Shown one piece after another: positions 37,801 to 45,795 of a stretch of DNA of 64,000 bases. Made by a program: the position numbers and the translations under genes. The notes under the pieces are model-generated. The model had not been told where the DNA came from and did no database searches. It worked only from the letters and a program-made list of their open reading frames with translations. Numbering within the stretch: the first letter of the stretch is position 1; every line of letters starts with the position of its first letter. This DNA is from Strigamia acuminata (lineage: Eukaryota; Arthropoda; Chilopoda; Geophilomorpha; Linotaeniidae), in contig OX442315.1 of NCBI GenBank assembly GCA_949358305.1, positions 15,712,427 through 15,776,426 of the forward strand, given 5' to 3'.

Positions 37801-40195
37801 AATATAATTAAAAATTGATGCAATTTTGATCAATATAATTAAAAATTGATGCAATTTCGATCAAAATAATTAAAAATTGCATCAATTTCGATCAAAATCA
37901 TAAAAATTGCATCAATTTTGATCAAAATAATCAAAAATCAATTTAATTTTGCCAGTTTTTAAACAAAATAATCAAAAACCAATCCAATTTTGCCAAATTT
38001 TAATCGAAATTATAAAAAAAATTAATGCAATTCTAAATTTCGTTAAATTTTGATCAAAATAATAACAAATTAATGCAATTTTGCCAAACTTTGATCAATA
38101 TTCCAAAAGCCAACCAATACTAGTTTGCCATTATTTTAACCAAAAAAAATTTTTTTAATTTAAAATTTAATTTCTGAAAAATATTTTTTTTAAAGGAGCA
38201 CTGGGATCACCTGGCACAAATCGAGAAAGAAAAAGAAGAACTCGAACTCGAAAAAGAGCAGGAAGAAGACGAAGAAATCGAAGACATTGAAGAAATGAGC
38301 ACAAAATCGAGCGAACACTTCGAAGAAGAATTCGACGACTCCCTATCGACGCGCTTCGGCCGCCGCCACAGCGTGCCGCTGAGCCTGCCCAAACTTTCAC
38401 TGCCCCGGACAATTATTCGCAGACAGAGTTTCCCGAAACACCGCGAAGCGCAGCGGGCGCTGTCGGCCGAAGCGCTCATGCCGGACACGCGCATCACGTC
38501 CATCAGCAAAGAAGCGTCGCGCCTCTCGGGGCTCCTGACCGACGCGCGCAGCACCAAATCGCTGGTCAAGCAGATGACGTACCCTCCGGCGCGCATGCAG
38601 CAGAGGATTTACTCGCAGTCGTGGGAAGAGGCGTGCGCGGCGCTCTTGCCGGGGGTCATTTCGCCGGCCGTGGTGGCCGAGATCCAGGAGAAGAGGGCGT
38701 CCGAGGGCGGCGAGGAGCCGGCGGTGAAGAAATGCGAGAACGGATGCGGAACGCCGCCCGAAATTATACCTGTTGTGCTCGATACTCGTCAAAGTCGGAA
38801 GAGTAGTCCGAAGGGTCACAACAAGGGGGTGACGGAGGATAAGGAGAATAAAAAGCCGCACGAGATGCGCAGATTGGCCAGGAGGCACTCGGAGGAGGAT
38901 GCGCATAAATATTCGTCGCGGAGGTCGAGTTCGCAGGGATTCAGCCGGGGAGGAGGACGGCGGGGATCGGCGCCCATCAGTTTTTTCCGTTCGGAGGAAA
39001 TTGCGGGGGGACTTAGAGGAGGCAGCGAAAGGCGACGTGCGTCGATGCCAGTGGAGGCTCTGCTGGGTAAAATGGAATTGTGGTTTGGTTTGAAATTGGA
39101 CGTTTTGGTTTGAGATGGAAAATGCGGTTTTGTTGATGGAATGCTGTGGTTTTTTGTTTCGTTGAGTTGAGTTTTTGTTGTTTAAATGTATATTTTTCGT
39201 TTATGTATTAGTTTTTAGTTATGAAATTGAACAAAATTGTAATTCTTCATTACAAAATTGTAGTTTTTCGTCCAAAAAGTTTTTGTTTAAAAATACAATT
39301 TTTTGTTACGAAATTGCTATTTTTCCTTACAAAACTGCTATTTTTCGTTACGTAACTGCCATATTACGTTACAGAATTGTAATTTTCTGTTTGAAATGCT
39401 TTTTTCTGTTTATGAATGCAGTTTGTCGTTTGAAAAATGCTAATTTTCGTCATAAAAAGACATTTTCGTGCAAAGAATACAGTTTTCCGTCTAAAAAGCA
39501 TTTTTTCGTGTTTTACACGTATAAAAAAAAATCTAATTTCTGTATTAAAATGTCCAATTTTCTCTCTAAAAATAATTCATTTTTTATTTATTCTTTTTAA
39601 AATTCCCAATGCAGATTTCCAAGCACGTCGACACTCGGCCGATTCTAATTTCTCGTATCGCCGGGGATCAGTACCAGGTTGTCGCCGTGAAAGTTTATTT
39701 TCGGACACGATTCACACGATTCCCTCTGGCTCGGACTCGACGCTCCACGACGAGCTGAAATTCGCCGTGGCTACTCGCCGCTCGTCCAGCCCCGATCGCC
39801 TGTCATTGGCCGCACAATTCGCCCTGCGACGCAGCTCCGTGCCAACCGATTGGCAGCGCAAGATGACGCCATTGTCGCTGTGCAATTTCGAATCCAGTCC
39901 CGATTTATTCCTGCGCAAAGGCTCAGGAGGCATCGAATTAATGACCGCCTTGTTTCGACCGAGGAGGATGTCGGCCGACTGGCCGCCGCCGCCCATGCCC
40001 CCCAGTTTGGCCAACAGAGCCACCCGGTGGCGGAGAAGGGAATCAATCGCTCATCAATCCGAGTCGTTTGATTTGGGCTTGTTGGCTAATGACCCGGAGA
40101 ACGATCAAATCGAAGATTTCGTGCCAGAAAATGGTCATATACGATTAGGTGGCCGTAGGTCATCACTTCCGGTTGATGTCACTCGTTTGTTGTGA
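10807..40195 (+). CDS. PDE7: PDE7-type cAMP phosphodiesterase with long RRxS-rich C-terminal tail, 16 exons, 943 aa
   Basis: Hydrolyses cAMP to 5'-AMP. Exons: 10807-10956, 11043-11099, 28113-28170, 28251-28313, 28426-28568, 28663-28726, 29698-29793, 29870-29970, 35857-35988, 36055-36228, 36887-36949, 37018-37114, 37177-37257, 37460-37560, 38196-39066, 39615-40195. They sum to 2,832 bp with every phase matching. The catalytic domain (to residue ~460) has the metal-binding signature HNAVHAAD (H224, H228), HD at 264-265, CADICNP (D374), and PDE7-typical [10 protein letters not shown] and [12 protein letters not shown]. The N-terminus has LPILALD and three RRG motifs like the PKA pseudosubstrates of mammalian PDE7A1. 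Residues 461-943 are extra compared with the usual ~450-480 aa; they start with a charged Glu/Lys helix and hold fourteen RRxS motifs. The start ATG at 10807 is the first in frame. The exon 2 donor (GTGTTC) and the exon 4 assignment are the weakest calls. Confidence 0.9.
11745..12168. repeat. 20-bp tandem array
   Basis: About 21 copies of ACAAAATTCAATTTTTACGT and variants, with period exactly 20 over long stretches (the unit stays in register with the ten-base columns). Confidence 0.93.
12482..13281. mobile_element. Degenerate inverted-repeat element with nested inverted repeat
   Basis: The ends read TTTGGCCGATACCGATATTT (left) and its inverse GGTATCGGCC (right). They resemble the ends of the intact hAT-like element at 45796-46147. 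A second inverted pair lies inside (GACTTCTAAACC near 12690 versus GGTTTAGAAGTC near 13075). No target duplication could be matched, so the boundaries are approximate. Confidence 0.45.
14073..14325. mobile_element. hAT-like MITE, 253 bp
   Basis: The ends are CAGGGCTAGATTTA (left) and the inverse of CAGGGCCGGATTTA (right). They are flanked by 8-bp near-identical direct repeats CCAAGAGG (14065-14072) and CCAAGAGC (14326-14333). Short inverted ends and an 8-bp duplication are the hAT superfamily hallmark; it has no transposase. Confidence 0.8.
14500..14600. repeat. Dispersed repeat, copy 1 (inverse copy near 16.1 kb)
   Basis: The core TTACAAAGTTGTAGAGCAAC (14553-14572) is matched in inverse orientation at about 16098-16122. 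A neighbouring string TTTTTGACCCATCCTGTATA follows. No family could be named. Confidence 0.5.
15097..15117. repeat. (GT)n microsatellite
   Basis: About ten uninterrupted GT units. Confidence 0.95.
16090..16190. repeat. Dispersed repeat, inverse copy
   Basis: GTTGCTCTACAACTTTACAA is the reverse complement, with one mismatch, of the 14.55-kb sequence; similarity continues into CACTTTTTAA. Confidence 0.5.
17481..17864. mobile_element. TA-flanked inverted-repeat element (MITE), 384 bp
   Basis: The left end is TACTCTGTCTTGATACAACG and the right end is its near-perfect inverse; about 27 bp pair, up to TTGTCCTA. TA occurs on both sides (17479-17480 and 17865-17866), as expected for Tc1/mariner-type insertion. 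There is no coding capacity. Confidence 0.7.
17938..18438. mobile_element. Inverted-repeat element built from GCGCAAATTTG motifs
   Basis: Both flanks (about 17950-18020 and 18305-18425) carry multiple GCGCAAATTTG or CAAATTTGCGC motifs, spaced irregularly by CCGAC-type linkers. The middle is GC-richer, with runs of G and C. The motifs face each other as a long imperfect inverted repeat. No target duplication is certain and no transposase is present. Class unknown. Confidence 0.6.
21527..21835. mobile_element. TA-flanked MITE, 309 bp
   Basis: The left end GGGGGTTTCATAAATGATGC pairs with the inverse at the right end (GCATCATTTATGAAACCCCC), flanked by TA on both sides. Internal CGCTGAAG / CTTCAGCG repeats extend the pairing. 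A related partial end is seen near 16526 (GGGGTTTCATTAAATGAG). Confidence 0.78.
23860..24205. repeat. 20-21-bp tandem array
   Basis: Unit TGTTTTAGTGCAAAAAATGC(A), 20-21 bp, about 16 copies with variants. Because 21 is a multiple of three it creates long false ORFs with repeated CIFCTKT on the minus strand. Confidence 0.93.
27030..27420. repeat. 31-bp degenerate tandem array
   Basis: GGTGAAAT marks recur at 27290 and 27321 and a GGTGGAAT variant at 27352, i.e. 31-bp steps, with a GACAATTTTAGCC core. Copies further left are degenerate. Confidence 0.75.
28905..29340. repeat. Degenerate 31/40-bp tandem array in PDE7 intron 6
   Basis: TAAAGG marks at 28941 and 28981 give a 40-bp step. GCTAAA marks at 29209, 29240 and 29271 give 31-bp steps. 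Confidence 0.72.
30504..30682 (+). repeat. 5' LTR, 179 bp
   Basis: Starts TGTTGGAATG and ends CCACCATCA; I see no difference from the 3' LTR. It contains AATAAA (30604-30609) followed by a hairpin with stem GTCGCAG/CTGCGAC (30615-30639, 11-nt loop) and a TATATATA run. Confidence 0.97.
30683..30695 (+). promoter_or_regulatory. Primer-binding site, initiator-Met tRNA half-molecule type
   Basis: GGTTATGGGTCCA directly abuts the 5' LTR. It is complementary (one G-U type difference) to the anticodon stem-loop part of eukaryotic tRNA-iMet, which contains GGGCCCAUAACC. Drosophila copia is known to prime from such an internal tRNA-iMet fragment. Confidence 0.75.
30903..34532 (+). CDS. Copia polyprotein: gag, protease, integrase, reverse transcriptase (up to in-frame stop)
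   Basis: 1,209 codons from the ATG at 30903. Gag domain at residues ~1-200, with the zinc knuckle [14 protein letters not shown] at 223-236. The aspartic protease active site LDSGAS is near 322. The pre-integrase HHCC region has WHHRFGHL and CEICAKGK. The integrase core has a DDE-type set within SDICGP, RSDNAKE and NGVSERMNR. Residues ~804-824 hold two GRP cores that look like AT-hooks. Reverse transcriptase shows [25 protein letters not shown] and the catalytic YVDD at 1059-1062. The frame ends at TAA 34530-34532 just after KRVLSYL, where copia proteins normally continue into RNase H. The protein is therefore truncated unless the stop is read through. Confidence 0.95.
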   Translation: MESVRGFKVEKLGEDNYESWKTEMKNVLICNKLWAYVCKRTVKPEATEEAPNTTAVNEWLEKDEIALATIGLGINRTHQGAISSATTSAEAWDKLEAFFQPKGPHRKMFLFKKLINMRKSDDETMNAHLNNFDETAQNLKQTGSTLDDDLLVILLMDTLPDTFALFRSSIKMRETLPDLAAVKIKLLQEDEDLRKNEKAPQNALAAKTFAKNNNHPFKFKGKCNKCGLVGHLAKDCRRKRPGHAGKSNNTDKTVDAVALTATVVSTYQIVDENVMPTERDEKVTPTERDVTIATTIDQPELANYAVAYQSNHAINNIEWCLDSGASRHMCKNREMFSSLNETMKGTIRTASKTYVKSEGLGKIHLDMDDYDKPIVLEDVMFAPDLSGNLMSVPRITSQGAEVIFTEKTATISKKGKTVMKAERRGDMFIVRTKPLQIANVATGKISLNSKTWHHRFGHLNLGALQQLRKYEMVNGLKFDTANETFDCEICAKGKIHRSSHPSSSTRADDVLDLIHSDICGPMPTTSLGGAKYFATFIDDKSRYTEVAILKERGEIFRAFQNFKRRVELETGRKIKKIRSDNAKEYVSATFTKFLEEEGIRRQLSVEYTPKQNGVSERMNRTLCEMARCMMIESNLPPPLWAEIIDSAVFIRNRCPTKSLENQTPFEVWHGKKPFIGFLRRLGSKAIVLQQGPGKGKFEAKGTELTLIGYSAESKAYKLYDAARRRVVKSCHVKIFESTDAISNNGEKSFADPFFIFPSFDEPESPPPDAITARNNDNEVETEGEIDVDEADAQIPIENQPAETKRGPGRPKLVRTGKPGRPSKQYNLIRTHDIEPANENQETAFDPNEDHANFVCGSLPSDPITVEEAMSRDDRNEWREAMQNEIDALKEMGTWILVDKPKNRKVIFSRWVFRIKRDKQGNIDRYKGRLVAKGFMQKEGVDFNETYAPVVRYNSIRTLIAYAVEKGWLIHQMDVVAAYIQGELDEEIFMRQPDGFIEEGQEEKVCLLKKSLYGLKQAGRNWHKKLSRHLRKKMKLNRSNKDPCVFYRLEDGKSVIIAVYVDDLIVITENTETMNKVKSDLSEKFRMTDIGSLKYCLGIEVNQNEKDHTVQITQTKYIDEILERFNMTNCNTVNTPIDPALKLTKEMSPKTNEEKEKMKNVPYRELIGALIYLSNSTRPDLAFAVSSLSRFCANPGETHWKAAKRVLSYL
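34533..35051 (+). pseudogene. Copia RNase H domain, cut off by the upstream stop codon
   Basis: Same reading frame as the polyprotein, directly after the TAA. It carries RNase H landmarks [31 protein letters not shown] and [10 protein letters not shown], and ends at TAA 35049-35051. No frameshift or other break was seen, so one nonsense codon is the only visible lesion. The first ATG downstream is at 34578, already inside the domain. Confidence 0.9.
35102..35280 (+). repeat. 3' LTR, 179 bp
   Basis: Identical to the 5' LTR; preceded by a short purine tract (35093-35101) that would prime plus-strand synthesis. Confidence 0.97.
36300..36690. repeat. 31-bp tandem array in PDE7 intron 10
   Basis: Unit TTGGTCGAAATAATGAAAAA plus TTGATGCAATT, period 31. 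The left copies are near perfect and the right copies diverge (GATCAAAATAAT). Confidence 0.93.
37565..37970. repeat. 31-bp tandem array in PDE7 intron 14, same monomer as intron 10
   Basis: The same TTGGTCGAAATAATGAAAAA-type 31-bp monomer, with the same gradient from GGTCG copies on the left to GATCAAAATAAT copies on the right. Degenerate copies run to about 38110. Confidence 0.93.
39200..39565. repeat. 21-bp degenerate tandem array in PDE7 intron 15
   Basis: Units such as TTTTTCGTTACGTAACTGCC(A), 21 bp, with drifting copies on both sides. Confidence 0.78.
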
Positions 40196-40588
40196 ATTTT
40201 TCGGTGAGAATTTGTCAATTTTTTCGGTTTTTGTCGATTTTTTTTGATTTTTTTTTGATTTTTCGTTTTGTTTTAGGTCCAGTTGATGGACGGTTAGTTA
40301 ATGTGATTCCCAATGTTCGTGGGACCCCTCCAGACTTTGTTTTTGGTTTTAATTATTATTTTTTTAAAGAGAAGAACTTGACCGATCTCGAGTGTTTGTT
40401 TGGGAGTTTTTCACAAGGATTTTTGCTCAACTTTTGTCGCCCTCTTCTGGTGTTTGTTGATGTTATTTGTCTCGTTTTTCTTGTGTTTTGTGGCTTCCGG
40501 TCCAGCAATAAGGCGACCACATTTTGCACAGAAGCGTATAATAATAATGTTTCACCTTTTTATTTTTATTTTTTAATTTATCGTAATT

Positions 40589-40594
40589 AATAAA
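40589..40594 (+). terminator. PDE7 candidate poly(A) signal
   Basis: AATAAA occurs about 390 bp after the stop codon. A possible 3'-UTR intron (donor at about 40204, acceptor ending TTTTAG at about 40277) lies before it. Confidence 0.5.
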
Positions 40595-40599
40595 AAATA

Positions 40600-41900
40600 C
40601 AACAAAAAATAAATAAAATTTTGACTTATTTTTATTTTTATTTTTTTTTACATTTTTTCGTTTGGTTTTTTGTTTAGTTATTATAATTTATTGGCTATGC
40701 AATGCAAATATCGATTTTACATTCCTCAAATTGCCGAAAATGTCGGTCAAATTGGTCACCAGAAATTTGTTTTTAGTGGAAAATTTAAAAATTTTGAATA
40801 AAGATGGCCGATCTTTACGACGCTCTAAGATTAGAAAAATCATAATTAAAATGTTGGCCATTGTCATCCATTTCCGGTAGACTATGATTTTGTATTTGTT
40901 TCGATTTTATTTTGCTCAAGTGTTTGCTGTTTTGCATTTTCTAGTTTTTAGCTTTTACGAAAACATGATTTATAAATAAAATAAATAAAAACGAATAAAT
41001 TAAATTAAACATAGTTCCGTTTTATTTCCAATAATAATACAGCACGGAAAACCAATACCGATATAAATAAAATGAATTGATAACTGCCACAATTAATAAA
41101 AATTAATTCGGATGTATAAAAATTGCAAAATAATAATAATAAATTCGCTTATATAAAAGTCACCGCTCAATTTCGCCTCCATTTTTTTTTCCGTTAAATA
41201 ATTCGAACGTTCCGATGACGCAATTAATGGCACACACAAACTTCGTTGGCAGGACTCCGCAAGTGTTGACCGTAAATAGGATGTTGCAAACTAATTTCGG
41301 AGACGCAAAACTTCTCGACTCAGTGGGACGACAAAAGTTTCAAGTTTTTATCGACATAAACCTCGAATGGCGGATCGACAACAAGTTCCATAAATCGCAT
41401 TTTTTCGTTCAAAAACATCGGAATTAGTTCGCAGTTTGCAAAAAAAGGTAAGAAATTACTCTTTACTATTCTAAAACCGAATTAAGCTTTCTTTTAATTC
41501 ACTATTTTTAAGTTTTGGAGCGAAATTCCTCAATTTAAATGTTTGCTGTACAGTAATTTGTTAGTTTTTCACGTTAACGCGAGATGGCGCCAAACGCCAT
41601 TTTCGATGCGGTTTTTGTTTAGTCGATTATTTTTATTTCCCTCTTGATTTTTATAAATAAAATTATTATTTTATATTTTAAAATGGAGATTGGAATGAGA
41701 GAAACTTTATAATTATTTTATATCGAGTATTTTTGGTTTAAAAAAAATAAATTTAAAAAAAAATGGAGTAGAAATCGATTTAATCGATTTTTTAAAATTT
41801 AACATTCGATTTTCTGCTCGAATTTAGTGTCAAAGTGTTGTTGGTTTTTGTTTGCGGGATAAAGAACGAGTGCCTTTTCCCCGAGTTTCCCCCCAACCAA
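40600..41900. other. Intergenic sequence with a candidate 5' non-coding exon
   Basis: No coding sequence is recognised. At 41445-41452 the sequence AAGGTAAGAA matches a strong splice donor, preceded by a less AT-rich 250 bp (41190-41447) without a convincing conserved protein. It may be the first exon of a gene extending to the right. Confidence 0.3.
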
Positions 41901-41923
41901 CTTGTGCAACACGAATTCATCTG

Positions 41924-41962
41924 GTTGCCAAGCAACGAGTTTCCTGCGTTGCTACGGGCAAC
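41924..41962. promoter_or_regulatory. Paired X-box (RFX-type) motifs
   Basis: GTTGCCAAGCAAC (41924-41936) and GTTGCTACGGGCAAC (41948-41962) are both palindromic X-box-like sites with half-sites GTTGC and GCAAC. They lie in a less AT-rich island (41860-42070). Confidence 0.55.
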
Positions 41963-42839
41963 GGAGCTGCTTTGTTAGGGTTGGGAACAGCGTGGGGCAA
42001 AATCCAGTGGCACAAATTGACAATTATTCCACGCCACTGCTGCTGCCATCAACTAAGTCTACCAACTCCAACTGAAAAATTCTCCACAAAAAAATAAAAA
42101 CTATTAATACTCAAAAACACCAAAAATACAAACACAAAAAAAAACAATAAAAAAAAAATTCAATAAAAACAAAAACAATAATCGAAAGCCAACTCAACCT
42201 CGTGGCGAAATTCATAACCTCAAAAAACAATGAAATCTATTCGCAAACAGATCCACCCGAATTTGTGTAATTTATTTATTTATTTATTTCCTAAGGATCA
42301 TTTCTAGCATTAATATTGTGCATAGTTAGATTTAACGTTGATTTGTCCTTTGTTTATATCTTTTGTGTCAGTTGATCATTCACGACGAGTTTATAAATCA
42401 TTTCGTGTGTTTGGTTGCGTTTTCTTACCACGATTCCATTCGAGAAATGCTGCTAACACGAATCTTTAACTTCCGGTTCGGCAATGACGTCAGAGCACTT
42501 TGGCTAATTAAATTTTTGATTAGTTTGTTAATAACAGATGCGCCATTTTCTTAATTACGTTAATTAAAACACGAATGATGGAAACCTCGCGAAATGCCAA
42601 ACTGGGCCGCCATCAAATTCCAATTTTTCTAAAATAAAAAAAAAAATAAATAAAAAAAAAAATAAAAAAAAAACCAAATTTCTCTTTTTCCCCTCGTTCC
42701 ACCATTTCCCAAATCCCATCTTCCATTTTGATTAGGACTCCAAGTCTTATCATGTGCGAGGAAGAAAAGTGCAGACAAAAACGCAGCCCTCTTAATTTTA
42801 ATAGCATCCCTCAAATTTAAATACTCTCGAAAAATTTCT

Positions 42840-43230
42840 CCTTTGAGCGGTGGGTGTGCTTGTCAGGCAGCGCGTGATGAATATTCATTGGGCGCTGGCG
42901 GTTGAACTGCGCACGCGCCAGCCGGCCTGCCACGCGCTGTGCGAAGGCGGTAATTAGTGGCAGCCCTCCCTACTCTCTCCTACTCTCTGTGCATGCTCTC
43001 CCCATCCCTTCCCCTTCCTCTCTTCTCCTTCATTTGATTGCAATGGAGTGCCGCTAGTGAGTTGTCATGGTAACGATGGCTAGGCCAAACCTTTGAACCC
43101 CAATCGATAGCAGCTGACCAAATGCACAAGACTCTGCTCTGCTTTGATTGTTCTGGAATGGTGTTGGTCTTAGTCCAGTCATGCAAATGGAAATCACCTT
43201 TTAGTGTTACCACACGCTACGTCAAGGCCT
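42840..43230. promoter_or_regulatory. GC-richer island with POU-type palindrome and X-box
   Basis: Contains the palindrome ATGAATATTCAT (42877-42888; POU-dimer MORE-like), a GCGCACGCGCC segment (NRF1-like) and the X-box GTTGTCATGGTAAC (43061-43074). It is surrounded by AT-rich sequence and has no ORF with homology. Enhancer or promoter is an inference. Confidence 0.4.
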
Positions 43231-44278
43231 AGTTTTGGATCGGAATTTGCGTGTTGGGAAAACGTTGAATGATTCGGGTTTTAAATTGGAAATGATTTTT
43301 GTTTTTAGTAAAGTTTTTGTTGTTTTGTTCGATGTTTTTCGTTGTCGATCTATCGGTTTCAAGATGGCGGAGTGGGGAAGGCCTAAACTGATAGCGGCGC
43401 TTTGTTATAGGAAATAGATTTGCGCTATCTCTCCTTTAGGGTAAATCGTTAGGTAAATATTTTAAGTTGGAAAGTGTTTGAAGCGTGAGTTTGTGTTGGT
43501 GGAATTTATTTTATTAGTTATAATGATTTTTTATTTTTAGGCGACGCCATGTCTAATGATGACGTCATGATTTATGAGATGGGGAATTTTGTTTGTTTGT
43601 TTCGAGGGTTGTAAAAACTAAATTCCATTTGTACGACGTAGATTTTGGACGCTTTGTGGATTATTAATGTGCAAGTTTAACCGATATTTAATTCCGTCAT
43701 TGGGCGCCATGTTTGATTTGTCTTTTCTCAAGGATAATTAGTGGATTCAATGGTTGGATTGTGAAAAAAAAATTATTTTTTGGAATATTAAACGATGTGT
43801 TGATCGGTTTGTCGGGTTGGCGAAGCATCGCTGCGAGAAAGCGATAATAAAAAAAAATGGCGCCGTCACAAACTAATTCCCACCAGCACGATTTTCTCTT
43901 GTTTTGTTATAAATTCGCCATTTTTTTTTATCTCACTCGATACTGTATATCCAGTTACCTGATAAATTGCCAGTACACCGAAATAACTCAACTTCAAATT
44001 CAAATTCGGAAATAATGAACGGACAAGAAACGGAAAAAAAATAATTTTCTTTTTTTTATTCTTTTTAAAGCAAAAATATTTTTTTAAAAATCCATTTTGT
44101 CGTTTTTATTAAGTGAAATTGAAACAAAACTATGTATTTATTTCTACACAAGAAAATGTAAAAATTTTCTTTTTCTCGATATAGTTTTATTGGAAATTAA
44201 AAATCATTTGAAAGTGAAGATAAAGCGGAAGGTGTAATGGGTGCCCAAGGTGTGACTCTTTGAGAAGGACATTGGATT

Positions 44279-44292
44279 GTTGCCATGGTTAC
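44279..44292. promoter_or_regulatory. X-box (RFX-type) motif
   Basis: GTTGCCATGGTTAC, a near-perfect inverted repeat that fits the RFX consensus, inside a less AT-rich island (44230-44680). Confidence 0.5.
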
Positions 44293-44750
44293 TTTGGCCA
44301 CAACAGGAATTCCGGACTCTCCGATTATTGACTGCCCATCCGGGCATTTGATCGGCCCCTGGATACCAAGATGGCGACCGAGTCACTCTCGTGAGAGCAA
44401 AGATAAGCGAGCATGCAGCGAACAGGAAGTGCGTCATCAAGGGACTCGGAACAAAATAGGACGACCAATTAACGACATGAATTGGGTGAAAGAATTAACG
44501 AACGAAAACGAGCTTTGGCAATCTGGTTAAAGGTGTTGGATTAGCTGCATAAGTAGTACAAGCAGTTCGAGGCTGCGACGATGTCGATTTGGTTTCACTC
44601 CCGATTAAAAGCGATGAAAGACCACTTTTATGCGAAGCCTTACTTCTGGGATGGACTGGTTAAACAAGCGGTTGAACATTTACAGAATAACAAATAAACA
44701 CAACAGATTTATAATTTATAATAAACTGGAGAATACGCATTGAATATACA

Positions 44751-44926
44751 GTCGAAACTCTTTATAACGAATCGCAAGGGACCCGAAAAATCGATTCGTT
44801 ATAACGAGAAATCGTTGTATCGGAATTTTGTATGTTCTATGGCCGGCCAACCAAACCAGCCATTTTTAGGTATTCGTCGTATCGATAATTTGTTATATCG
44901 CGATTTGTTATAAAGAGTTTCGACTG
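44751..44926. mobile_element. Pogo/Tigger-like MITE, 176 bp
   Basis: Ends CAGTCGAAACTCTTTATAAC and its inverse GTTATAAAGAGTTTCGACTG, flanked by TA on both sides. CAGTCG...TATAACGAA ends are typical of pogo/Tigger non-autonomous elements. Confidence 0.85.
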
Positions 44927-44937
44927 TACTAAACCTA

Positions 44938-45034
44938 GCGTATTTCTTCGATCTTAAGACGCTATCGATTGTAAGACACACTCCCAAATTTATTTGGTGG
45001 AAAGAAGTGCGTCTTAGAATCGAAGAATATACGG
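44938..45034. mobile_element. Small TA-flanked hairpin MITE, 97 bp
   Basis: GCGTATTTCTTCGATCTTAA pairs with the right end, whose inverse reads CCGTATATTCTTCGATTCTA; both continue into AGACGC. TA lies on each side. It sits 11 bp from the preceding MITE. Confidence 0.7.
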
Positions 45035-45520
45035 TATTTCTAGGGTTAATTTTTGGAGGCGTAAGGGTAAAATGTACCCGTTTTGGTGTACGGCATTACG
45101 CGTTTAGGGATAATTTTTAGGTCGATTTGTTAAAGTGGCATTTAGTTTGTTTTTAATTTGTAACTAATTTTATAGAGGGCGCAATGTGTAAACAATAAAA
45201 ATAAAAAAGTTTGAACCATCTGGTGGTGGTTTTAAACACTACTGGTTAAAGCCAAAAACTGTTGTTTGAAGCGCTCTTTACTAATGCAGCAAAGCCAGCT
45301 TAAAAGTTATGCTGGAGCAGAAAATTTCAATTCAGAATTATTAATTAGATAAATAACCAATGACTATAAATGTCACCCGAGTTAAAGTCTACCATCGTAT
45401 AAACATAGTCACAAATTTTCAGCAAAAAACAATGAACAGGAAAAAATTCCTATTCAAGAAAGTGCTTGTCCATAAATGCGTATAGCCTTATGTCTATGAG
45501 AGCTAACAGCATTGCAACTA

Positions 45521-45772
45521 TAGTATTTTACCGATTAAGAGTCACCCTCGAATTGTAGCCGCGGCTGAGACACCAAGAATACCGTATTTTTGCAAAAGTA
45601 CGGTATTGTTTCCGTATTTAACTTCACGAACGATGACCATACGCTTCGTTCGTGACGTTCAGACTTCGTTTGTTACATCAAACAAATGTAACAAACGAAA
45701 ACCGAAATTGTAATTGCTGACAAAAATGGCAGTTTTGAATAAGAGCCGCGGCTCTTAATCGATAAAATACGG
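45521..45772. mobile_element. TA-flanked MITE with CCGTATTTTATCGATTAAGAG ends, 252 bp
   Basis: The right end inverse reads CCGTATTTTATCGATTAAGA; the left end is TAGTATTTTACCGATTAAGA. Flanking TA is at 45519-45520 and 45773-45774. Related copies occur at 46730, 61991 and 63957. Confidence 0.75.
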
Positions 45773-45795
45773 TAATATTAATCTAACGTTAGAAC

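Noticed and set aside
38397-38906. Long minus-strand ORF opposite PDE7 exon 15
   Set aside because: Shadow of the GC-rich, Arg/Ser-rich coding strand; the plus frame joins by phase to the catalytic exons.
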